Source of the DNA: Edaphochlamys debaryana
Taxonomy: Eukaryota > Chlorophyta > Chlorophyceae > Chlamydomonadales
Assembly: GCA_016858145.1 (NCBI GenBank)
Contig: JAEHOE010000011.1
Location: 1,364,001 to 1,428,000 of the forward strand
Direction of reading: 5' to 3'
Length of the DNA: 64,000 nucleotides
Positions 13,601 to 24,100 of this stretch are shown in pieces; position 1 is the first letter of the stretch; each line of letters begins with the position of its first letter. The translations under genes and the position numbers were made by a program. Below the pieces are notes generated by a model that saw nothing but the letters and a program-made list of their open reading frames with translations, was not told the origin of the DNA and did not search any database.

Positions 13601-13829
13601 TGTTTCTGCTCCACGAGCACTCGTTCGCCAACCACGAAGCCCCGACTCAAATGGCAGTGATCGTAGAGCCGTAGCTATCGGACTGCTTACCTTGCGCAGA
13701 AGTCGCAAGCAGAAGCAGCGCAGCCAGCAACATGTATCGTGTTCGGGCAACTGTCACAATCTTGCTGGGGCGTATCCGGGCTGTCATACTTAGCGTTTGG
13801 GGAGCCATGCGAGGCATGTTGGTAAGCAT
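10628..13829 (-). CDS. Secreted Ser/Pro-rich glycoprotein with a duplicated Cys module (extracellular-matrix type)
   Basis: Exons (minus): 13829-13691, 13318-13145, 13017-12053, 11686-10628; all phases agree, about 778 residues. Exon 1 ends in a clear signal peptide (MLLAALLLLATSAQ). Exon 2 in this phase is almost pure Pro/Ser/Lys/Arg (PPSPPRPPTPP-type), a hydroxyproline-rich shaft as in volvocine wall proteins. Exon 3 starts with a Cys-bearing domain with several N-x-S/T sites, then a second PPSPPP linker, then a module that recurs in exon 4. Shared landmarks are a Cys followed by CLRP or CLRS, an Ala-rich helix followed by GT(R/K)E(L/V)W(S/D)LL, and a (S/A)LE join. A GA(R/K)YVCP ... Y(V/M)RPSK ... 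YQ(K/R)R(L/V)CD block occurs twice in exon 4. I do not recognise the family; it lacks the usual pherophorin-domain start. An alternative start at 13733 would still give the signal peptide. Probable cell-wall or matrix glycoprotein. Confidence 0.75.
11820..11885. repeat. CA-rich simple repeat
   Basis: A (CCCACA)n/(CA)n-like tract lying in the 11687-12052 intron of the secreted glycoprotein gene. No function is indicated. Confidence 0.7.
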
Positions 13830-14916
13830 CCGGGCCCGGTGTCCCTAGTTGATGGGTAGTTTTACCCCTGTGGCCGCGCACGTCATATCGGCAGCATACC
13901 CGTAATATGTTTGTCGCCCTTCGCTCTGGGTATGAAGGCAAGTGTCGGCCCTGAGGCAGGAACTCGTACTGACTCGGCCACCGGGTTCGCAAAATGCTCT
14001 GAGACTTAGGGCGAGCGGGCACACGTGGCCAGCGTAATGCGGCTCCTCAAACAACCCGTAACACTCTCGTACCTGTAACCGCCCGGTTATTCCCAGCCCT
14101 AGTCGGTCGCAGACCCGCCGTCGCAGTCGCGCGGGCCCGCAAAGGCATGCAGGCTCACAGCACAACGGCACGGAAGAGGAGAGTGCTATGCTGCTAGCTT
14201 GGCGCTATCAAGAGGGTGCAAGGCCGGTGGCCGTCACACTGTCACCCGTCATGCCAAACTGCTTGTCAGCCCCTCTCACGCCTCTCACTCCTCTCCGCCC
14301 CGCTCCGCGCTCCGTCCCCGCACAACCGCTCAATGCTGGCCACTGGCCCGGCAAACAAGGGGACTGCATCAAGATGCCCAGAGCGCCGCAACCCGCCCTT
14401 CCTGTCCTGTCGCCATCGAAGCGTGGCCCAAGGCTTCACCTAGGCCATCTCATGCCCCAAGGCTTCACCTAGGCCCCAGCGCCCCTCGCAACTCGGCCTG
14501 CCCACAACCTCCCGGCGGGGCCGCGTGGCGCAGACGTCAAGCCAAACCCTCTCCCTGCTAGGGGCGCAGGGGGGCAGAAATCCGTGGCTCCCACCAAGAC
14601 GGTGTGCCGAGCTTCTGCTCCTTGGCCGGAACGGGCGCCGGCGGACCTCCACGGCCCAAGCGCAGCCGGGCAGGCACCGGCAATACCCTGGGTGTGGCTG
14701 CGGCCACCGTAGGGAGTCTGCGGCCAGCGCTGATGCAGCTGACTTCAAGCTCGCCGCACTCCGGCCACACCTCCCATCCTCCGCTTCCGCTAAGCAACCG
14801 CTGCGTCCGTCGACCCGGGCTCCCAGCTGCAGGGCTGCAGCCGGCGGGGTCTGCCGCCAGGGAGGCAGCCGGCTGGGCAGAAAGCCCCGAGGCGCCTGGC
14901 CACCTGAGGGGCCTGC
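13830..14916. other. Intergenic region between two minus-strand genes
   Basis: This is the promoter side of the secreted glycoprotein gene and the 3' side of the V-ATPase assembly factor gene. Short ORFs occur but none has splice support or recognisable protein features. A short direct duplication of CAAGGCTTCACCTAGGCC lies near 14430-14475. Confidence 0.6.
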
Positions 14917-16818
14917 TCAGGCCTTGACGACCGCGGGCGGCGCCTGGCGCAGGCGGGTGCGCTGCGCCGCGTCAGCGAGGAGCAGGGCGGTCTCGAGCGC
15001 TGGGCGGAGGAGTGGGGGCGGGGCGGGGGCAACGGTGGGGAAGGCAGGGTTAGGCAGTGAGGGAGAGCGTGGGGCCATGGCGAGGCGGGGGCAAGGCGCC
15101 GCTGTGAGTGCACTCAACTCTCGGGCCGCTTGCTTTGACTGCCAGATCCTGCACCACACGTCCCGCGCCTGCAGGTCTTCCCACACAGACCCTTGCAGGT
15201 AATGTGCCCCACACAACATCGGCTTGTGCTGCGCAGAACCCCGGGCGCCAGCACTGTCCAGGACTCAAGACGCAGGCCCGACTCACCCTGGCCAAAATGC
15301 TTCTGTGTCTCCTTGAGCGCGGGGGGCACCAGGCCGCCAAACCAGTGCAGGGGGTCGCTGGCGCCCGGCCGCCTCGTGCGCCGCGTCCGAGCCCCGCCGC
15401 CCCCTCCCGCGCCGCCAGCCTTGCCCGTGCCCTTGCCGCTCGGCCCCCCGCCGTTGCCCGCTGCGGAGCTGGAGGCAGCACCCCCTTCCCCGTCGGCTGC
15501 CAGGCGCATGCGCGCCAGAAATTCGTGGGCCTCGCGGAGCCCGCCATCCTGCTCAGATCCCGATCCGTCCTCGTCGTCGCTGAGGTCGAGATCCAGATCC
15601 AGGCCCGCGTCGAGATCCGCGTCGCCGTCGCGAGCGCCTCCGCCACCGCCGCCGCTGGCCTTGCTGGCGCCGCCGCTGGTTCCCGCCGCCCCCTTGCCAC
15701 CGTTCGCGGCCGATTGGGACCCCTTGTCCTGTCCGTCCCCTGCTGCTGCTGCTGCTGCTGCGGGCGAGGAGGAGGGTGCGGCCGCGGTGCCTGCCTTGGG
15801 CTTTGGCGGGGGCTGCGACCGCCGCAGGGTGAAGCTCGGCCCCTCGCGCCCGCTGGTGGAGGCCTCCCCTGCAGCGCCCGAGCCTGGTGGAAAGGGCCAA
15901 GAGACGGCGGCTTGAGCTGTCAGGCAGGGGTGCGCAACCAATGGAAGCCAAGCCCGCAAAGACGTTCCGCGTGCCCTTCTGCAAGCCTGTCCAAGAAGTG
16001 CCGTACCTGCTTGCCGTACAACCACGTGTGCCGTTGCAACCATGGCGCTATCGTACTGGGCCTGGCCGATGGGCCCCATGGAGTACTTGGCCCGCGCGAG
16101 TGCCAGCAGGCCCTGGGGGAGGGTGTAGGTGTAAAGAGGGGCGCTTCAGGGGCCCTTCAGCGCTTCAATGCGGCTAGTCCAGTGGCGGGGCGTATGATGT
16201 GAGCGCTGCAGTGGCATATAGTTTGTCGTATAACACCTGCAAGGTACATCCGGTGCTGCACGGCTGGCTGTCAAGCCCGGCAGGGGCGAGGTAGGCGCAA
16301 CCTAGGCGCCGCCGCTAGCCGCCCTGACCGCCAGCGCATGAGCGTCTGTCCCCTGCCTTCAACCATCACCCGTCCTCCCGAACAAAGACCCAATGACGTC
16401 AGTTCCATAGCCCCAGGCCCTGCTAGCTACGAGCAGGCACGTGCCTGCTTCATCTGGTCCTGCAGCTCCCCTTGGAGCCGCATGTAGTCCTGCGGGGCCG
16501 TGCACGAGGGTGGGACCGGCGTCGGCTTTTATGTGACACCAGGGGCATATAGGGCAGTCGAGGCTGGGGCAGCAGCGGGCTACGTGACCGGAGCCTCGCG
16601 TGGAGAGGTGACGGGAGGGGGCTGGCGGAAGGTGTGTGGGAGGGGCGACAGCTGGTGCAGCGGGGCCGTCTCGAGCTTTCTTTAGGCCCCCCGATCCTCT
16701 TGCCGCCCAAGCGTCACAATCTCACCTGGATGGCGTCCATAGACTCCACGAAGTCGCGCTCAGCCGCTGCATCGTCTGCGGATGATGCTGGAGAAGCGCC
16801 AGGCCCCGGGTCTGCCAT
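14917..16818 (-). CDS. CCDC115: V-ATPase assembly factor, CCDC115/Vma22-like
   Basis: Family role: with TMEM199/Vma12 and Vma21 it assists assembly of the V-ATPase membrane sector in the ER. Exons (minus): 16818-16726, 16489-16445, 16112-16007, 15883-15287, 14999-14917; all in phase, about 307 residues versus about 180 in animals and yeast. Conserved blocks: an N-terminal helix (FVESMDAIQDYMRLQ), LALARAKYSMGP (about 49-60, matching the animal SLAQARYSMG block) and DPLHWFGGLVPPALKETQ near residue 260-277, matching the animal DPLRWFGxLVPxxLRxAQ signature, then a short C-terminal helix. The extra length is an acidic, Gly/Ala/Ser-rich insert in exon 4. The intron after 16445 must use a GC donor to keep phase. 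ATG at 16818 opens the frame of exon 1. Confidence 0.9.
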
Positions 16819-18101
16819 CTGTGTTATATGAGCTAATAAAGTGCGATTAACACGGCGTGTGCAGCAGCGTAAATGCGCTCTCTCCCGGCCTTTCCCCAAT
16901 CTGGGGCGTCGGGTCCAGCCGTCCAGGCTTCATGGCGCCACTAGCCGCCAGTTCTCTCGCGCCACAGCATTGTACACATACGTTAACTCTCACAGGTACC
17001 CGAGCTGGGCCCGGGTCAAAGCATGCAATCACGGAAAGCCATCCGCGCGGGTGAACGCGTAGCCTGGACGTCCTGCTGGAGCTTATGTGGACATCAGATG
17101 CAGTAGCCACATACTGCCACAGTGCACGGGCTCGGTGCTGCGCAACTTGCACGCGGCTGGGCGGGATCTGCAGCGCGCCTGCCTTCCGCGGGATTCTGCA
17201 AACCCGGCTCGTCGGTCTCCACCTCGGCCGCAGCAACTCATACGAGGGAAGCCGGTTTGCCCTGATGCCCGCCCTGCACGCAGCTTGAATCGTGTCCAGA
17301 GCTGCCCCCCCGCACGCACCCGCCTTGCCGGGCTCCCGCCTTCGCTTGCGCTCGTTGTTCCGCTGGTGGCCCGCTGACCACAGTGACCCTCTCCAGAGCT
17401 TCGCATATCTGAGGACCCACGGCGGCTCTTCAGGGACGTCAGGGACTAGCAGCGGTTCCATCACTTCCTTGTCGCCGGCAGGCGCCGGCGAGCGCCGGCC
17501 ATGGCCGAGAATGCCGGGAAGCTGCAAGCCCCATGAGGCCTTCCGCAGCCCAGTCTCACGATTGCCCGTCGGAGCCCTGCTCTCTGTGCTACGCGTGTTG
17601 GCTGGGCTGGGAAGGCCATCGCCCTGACCAGTCAAGTTGGAGGGCGGGGTCGCGGAGGAGGGCCGAGAGGGCCGGAGGGAGGGGGAAGGCGGGGGTGCAC
17701 AGGACCACGGCGAGGCAGGCATCCACTTGATGTATATTGGTGCACGTCGCATGTAGCGAGGTCTGCACACCGACTTGCCGGAGGTACTCTTGGCATGCGG
17801 GCCAGCACGAGTGCACCATAAGCCCTGGTCGCGCTCGTTGCCGCGTCGCCTGTACACTGTACCGTCACCTGTTACATGAAGCATGCGTTGCAAACCCCGC
17901 AAACATCGCGACCACAAGAAGAGTTGACCGCCCGAGCACAAATGTGCACGTCCGCTCGTCTCCACAAGCAGCTCTGCCACCCAGTCTCCGCTTCACTTGC
18001 TAGCAGTGCAACGTTGGTTTGCCTCGCGTTGAACTCGGGGCTGTGGCAGGCTTCCGTCTAGCGGCGCAGCTCACGGGCGTCGGCGACCACAGCGCGTCAG
18101 T
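16819..18101. other. Divergent promoter region
   Basis: This region separates the start of the CCDC115-like gene (-) from the start of the organellar DNA polymerase gene (+). A 377-codon minus-strand open frame crosses it but shows no recognisable protein and is treated as chance. No promoter element could be identified with confidence. Confidence 0.6.
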
Positions 18102-21100
18102 ATGAGTCTGGCGGGCTCGGCTCTAGGTGTCGGACCTACTCGCGCGTCTCCGGTTGCTTCTACATCGCTCCCGGCGGGAGACTTCGGCGCACCACCTCCC
18201 ATGCGGAGAGGCCTTGCGCGGCTGTTCGCCGATGGCTCCACGCGCTGGCTCGGCGGGCACCCGGCTGCCTGCAGAAGCACGCTAGGGGAGCTGTTGCGCG
18301 GGTGAGCCCGGCATAGCGGCAGCTGGGCGGGGCCCTGACGTGAGGGGTGCCCTGTTCCTGGCGCTCGGGTTCGAACACGACCACCGGCCAGTCATCCAGC
18401 TGCGTTGACTTTCCTCCCTTGTGTGCTCCAAACCACATGGACACCTTCCCTTGCCTCCTGCAGGCCGTGTCTTTTGGGAGTCCAGCGGACTGGGCCGGAC
18501 AGCCTGGTGGCTCGGGCCCAGGCGGGAGGCCCGGGCAGGCGGCGGCGGGGGGTGAGCGGGCGGGTAACGAGGTCTACGCAATGTGGGAACTTAGCGTGTT
18601 AAGGCAGCGGCAGGGCTGAGCGGTGTGGGATGGGATGCGCTGATGCGTCAGGGGTCCGGGCTCGGGCTCAGGCTCGGGCTCGGCGTGTGCCGTGCCCACG
18701 GCGGCCGTTCGGGCAAGGCTTAGCGGCCTGACCCGTTGTTGTCGGTACCCCGGTGCCTGCAGGCTGCGGCGCAGCAGCCCCCTCCCCCGGAGCCGGAGGC
18801 CGCTCTGCCGTCCCGGGGGGACCTGGACGCCCTCCGCAGCCAGGTGGGGCCCCGGGGGCCGTGGGGGCTCCGGCCCGGGGCTCTGGGGGCCGTTGGGGTC
18901 AAAGGGGTATGGCAGTGAAGAATGAGGCAAGGTGCCCAAGTGGAGATGAGCGGCTAGGGCCTGCCTCACCGATTGGACGGCACGCGTCGGGGCCGCTGTG
19001 AATGGGAGGGAGGGGTGTGTCGTTGCTGCGACCCTTCGCCTGCGTGACCGGTTGTTGACCCTGCCCTGCCCCACTGCCTGCACCCCCGCCCCTCATGTTT
19101 TTTGCAGCGGGAAGCGGCTCGCTTGTCCAGGTGAGCGCTGCGGGGAGCGGAGCCCAGGCCAGGGGTTGAGCAGGCGCAGCCCCGGGGACCCTCCACGCCC
19201 CTGACTTGGGCTGTGTGTGTGGCTGCTCTCATCCTCATGCGCTCATCTTCCCTTGTGGCCCCCCAGGAACTACGACGTTGTGCCGCCGGTTCAGGCGATG
19301 CGGGCGCAGGGCATCATTCGGGAGCTGGAGGCGCGGGAGCAAGCGCAGAGGCGGCTGGCGCTAGGCCCCGGGGCGGGGTCAGCGGCGGCAGGGGGAGGGG
19401 GCCCGGCCTTGACGGCAGGCGGCGGCGGCAGCGGGCTCGGAGGACACATGCCGTCCGCGCCTCATGCGCCCGCGCTGACCGCACCTGCAGCGGCTCCGGC
19501 AGCGCTGGGCAGCGGTGGCGCGGGGGCAAGCGGCCTCAACGGTCTTAACGGTCACTGCAACGGTGTGTCGTACGGCAGTGGCAACGGCCATGGCACCGTC
19601 GTGACGTCGCAGCAACAGCAGGACTGGGGCCAGCTGAACGGCGCGCAGCACGACCCGCAGCACCCCACGCACTGGTACGGCAACGGGCACGGCGACGGCT
19701 CATCAGTGCCGCAAGCTCACGATCATCCGCAGCAGTACGGCACCCCGTACTACGGTGCCGTACAGCAGCCTTACGGCGGCGACTCCGGCGCGTGGCACCA
19801 GCCGGTGCAACCGGCCGAGGGTCAGGCCTGGACGTACGAGCAGCAGCAATGGTACGAGCAGCAACAGCTGTACAACTCGGAACTGCAAGCCCAAGCTCCA
19901 GAGGCAACCTCCTGGAACGGCCACGCAGGGGGCTACGGCCACGGCCCTGTAGCCGCTCACGCCGTTTGGGACGCAGCAAGCCAGGGCCAGGCCTATGGTC
20001 AGGAGGGGGCGCAAAGGGTGGGGGCGGCGGCGACGGAGGCCCACGCCGTTCAGCCTGCCGAGTTCCAAGAGCTCGGCCCCGGCCCCAGCCACGACCCGTA
20101 CGGCGCACACGCGGTTGCCGTACACGATGCCGTACATGCTGTGGCGAGCGGTGGGTTGGACGGGGCTGGGTCCTGGCAGACGCAGCCGTCCTGGCCGCAG
20201 CAACCGGCCACTGCGCAGCAGCAGCAGTGGCAGCAACACAGGGGCTACTCCACGTCAGCCTCTCCTTCGGGTTCGGCCTCCCACTCTGGGCCCGGCATCT
20301 CGTCATCTGGGTCGGCTCCCGCGCCGCCTCCGGACCCGGTCCGGGCCTTTGCGGCGGCGCTTGGGCGGGGCAGCGCCGCCTCCCTGGGGCCCGGCGTGGG
20401 CCCGACTGGGCCCGGCGGCGCCGTCGCCGGCGACGGCAGCCTGCTGACGGGGCGGCGGCGGCGGGCGGGGCAGACGATCGACGCGGTGGAGGCGGTCCGG
20501 GCTCGGACGGCGGATGCGGCGGCGGAGGGCGCGACGGGCGAGCTTCATGGAGGTGGCGGCGGCGGCGGGGCCGCGACGGAGGGCGTCCAGGGCTATGAGG
20601 AGAGGCTACGGCGGATGGCGGATGTCGAGCACGGGGTGCTGCTGCCGGAGCCGCCGGCGGCGGGCGGGCTCTCTGGGCCTTCGAGCCCTGCAGCGGCGGC
20701 GGAGGTGCATGTGCAGGCAGCGGCGGCGGAGGCGCTGGCAGCAGAGGCCTTGCCCTTTGCAGCCAGGGCGGCGGAGGCGGGGACAGGAGCCGTGGCGGGA
20801 GTCCCGCCAGCAGCTCCGGCGGAGGCGCCGGCCGTCACGGCTGATGAGCCACCCAAGCCCAAGCGGAAGACCCGGGCACGTGCCACCGCCGCACCGATAG
20901 TCGACCCGACCACCCTTCCCGTGGCTGCAGCAGAGGAGTCTGCACCAGCCGCCAAACCCAAGCGGCCGCGGGCGCGGGCGACAGCTGTGCCGGCGACGCC
21001 GGCGGAGCTGGCCGCCGCCGCCGCCGGTGATGACGATCTCGACGCCGTCGCCGCTGCCGCCGCTGCCGCCGCCAAGCCCAAGCGGCCGCGCGCTCCCGCC

Positions 21101-24100
21101 ACCGCCACCGCCACCATCCCTGCGCCTCCAGCTGCTGACGGCTACGAGTCCGCCGGCGACGACTCGGCTTCCGCCGCCGCCGCCAGCAGGGTGCGGCGCC
21201 TGCCGGCGTCGGCGGCGGCTGTGGCGGCGCCGCCGGCGTTCCTGGACCCTGCGCTGCTGCCGCCGCTGCCGCCGCAAGAGCTGCCGCTGGCCCCCGGGTT
21301 CTGGGAGGCTGCGGAGGGGTGGGCCTCCAAGCAGCCGCTCATGTCTGGGGTGTCGTCGGACGTGCTGGTGATCGACACACGTGAGCACCTGGGCAGGGGT
21401 ATCGATGAGGTTTGGGACGCTGGGGTTGTGCTGCATCCGTTGGAGGGGAAGAGGATGCCATGGCGGGTTGTTGTGTTGGGACTATGAGTGGTGTCCGTCG
21501 CCAGGCTGTTTGGGCACAGCCGCTTTATGCGGAAGGGTCCATTTGTCCGGCAGACCAAACAGCATCGACGGCAGCGGCGGACTCGGACGCGACGCTGCGG
21601 CACCTGTGCAGCTCCCCACCTGCTCATCCATGCCCTTCACCTTCCCTACCATCTAATTTCTTGCCGCTCTCCGCTGCTCTCCCTTGCGCCCCCCAGCCGA
21701 GGTGGCCCAGGCGGTGGTGGCTCGGCTCATGGCCTCCGCCTCGCGGCCCTACCCGGGAGCAGCGCAGCGCAGCAACCCGCCCGTGGGCTGCCGCTACTTC
21801 GCATGCGACACGGAGGTGGGTGCGGGGGGCAGCAGGGGGGAATGGGGATGCATGGGTGGCTGGCAGAGCAGATTGGTTGGGGAGAGGGGCACGGCTTGGA
21901 GGAGGGGAGAGGAAGGCTTAGCCGCCAGCCGGGTGCGGCTGAGCCCGGGAGCAGTAGCCCTGTACACAGTCGACCGCTTCTTGTACACAGTCGAGAGCCC
22001 CTCAGCTTCAGACATCCCGAACACGCCTCCCACCTCCCCCCCGGACAGGTGGCGTACATAGACGTCACCACCCAGACGCCCGTGGGCCACGGAGTGGTGC
22101 TGTGCTTCTCCGTGTACGGCGGCGACGACCTGGATTTCGCGGATCTGGATCCGGGGTACGAGGAGCGGATCGCGGCCTGGATCGGGGACAACCCGGCGGC
22201 CGGACCGCCCGGAACGGACGCTGCCCGCCGCGCCGCCGCCCGTGCGCTCCGCAAGGACCGCATCTGGGTGGACGTGTGGCCCGAGGTGGAGCTCCAGGTG
22301 GGTCATGCTATGACCCTTACTTGCTGGAGGGCCGTGGTGCGTCTCACTAGGGTGGCGATGCGAGCCGATCCAGCCGAGGGACCCTTGCGGACGTTTGTCG
22401 GTCAGCCGGGAGAGTAGGTAGGCCCCGTGCGCCCTTCCCACCTGCCTCGCGTGCTGCCTTCTCTCGCAGGCCGGGCCGGAGGGCGAGGAGCCCAAGCCGG
22501 TGATGGACGGCCGATACGTGAGTGGCGCTGCGTGGGGTGCCGACTCCCGGACCATGCTTGCATGCTGGCTGAAATGGGGGCAGGGCTGGCTTGAGTCCAA
22601 GCGAGGAACATACCGCACATTGCTCACAGCTTGCCCCTGCAAGCGAGGCCTACCGCTGCCCCAACCCTCACCCCACCCGCTCCCGGTCCGCCTCCAGGTG
22701 CGGCTCAAGCCTCACACGCCCATCCTGGACGCCTGGCGGCCCTTCTTCGAGGACGAGGAGGTCAAGAAGGTGAGGGCGTCTATTGAGGGAGGGAGGAGGC
22801 GCCCGGCTTCTGTCCTCCATCCACTTGGGGCACTCACTGAGTGTGTCCTTGAGAGCCCTTAACCGATCCTGTTTCTCTTGCATCCCTTTCTCGCTCCTCC
22901 ATCCATGACCCCGCCCCGTTGTGTCCCCCAGGTGTGGCACAACTACGGCTTTGACCGCCACGTGCTGGAGAACATGCGCATCGCCTGCAGGTGGGTCTCA
23001 GAACTACTCACGATTGTTGGCAAAGAGTTCAGCCGAAAGCCTGGAGGTACCTAGGCGCATACCAACGGTGCGGGGAGTAAGGGAGCTAGAAGCACCTGAA
23101 TCCACCTTGAAAGCTCCTGAAGCACCTCAAGCACCTTGATGGACCGTATCCTTGCCAGCACGTTCATCGAATGTGATTTTGCCAGCACGTGCTTGAGAAG
23201 CTGCGCAACTTGCTTGCAGGGGCTTCGGCGGCGACACGCTGCACATGGCGCGCCTGGCGGACGCATCGCGCAGCGGCAAGAAGACGTACGGACTGGACTC
23301 GCTGACCGGCGACGAAAAGGTGCGGTTTTGGTACGGAACCCGCTGAGTCATGGTGGCGTGATGTAGCCGGGGCCTCGGTTAGCTCGGGGTATCTCCACTG
23401 GCCGGTTGACATTTTTCCGAAGGCCCGTGTAGGGGCTGACCTGTCCATAAACTTCTGCTGACAGGTTCATTCTATGAGTTATGGCCCCGTATCCCTCGCT
23501 TGTCTCTCCTCTCACACCACAGATCATGCGCCACTTCACGCCCCACAAGCAAGACGTCCCGCCCCGGGAGCGCACCGGCCACCTGCGCCGCGCGCGGGCG
23601 GCGGGCGCGGGCGGCAGCGCGCTGGGGCCCCCCGGTCTGGGGCCCGCGGGCTTCGGTCTGCCCGGGTCACTGGGCGCCGCGGGGCTGGGGGCGGAGGCGA
23701 CGGGCGGCAGCCTCAGCCCCGCGGCGCGCAAGAGCGCGGAGACGGCGCAGCTCGTGCGGGCAAAGGTGGGCATTGGGGAGGGGGAGGGGTTGTAGCGTGG
23801 GGCAGTGCGTTAGGGCGGCGGAAGAAGTGATGTCTGGCCACAGGAGAAGGGCGTGGAGAGCGCCAACGCGTGGGCCTTGCGCGGCGCTCGTGACCTCTGC
23901 TGCACGCCCAGTCGTATCCTTCCCAACCCTCCTCCCATCACAGGTCGGCATGAAGGAGAGGTTCGGCATGTTCAAGGTCACCGGGGGGTTGCCGGGGAAG
24001 GTGCCCACCCTGCCGCCCATCCAGGTGAGACCCGGGCGTGGGCACCGTATCGGCCGGATGAAGGCAGGCGCGCGGCCAACCGCAGTAGGGCGAGCTGGGG

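Noticed and set aside
16847..17980. 377-codon minus-strand open frame
   Set aside because: It lies in a divergent promoter region, overlaps other open frames, has no domain, signal or splice context, and its composition is mixed. Long chance ORFs are expected at this GC content.
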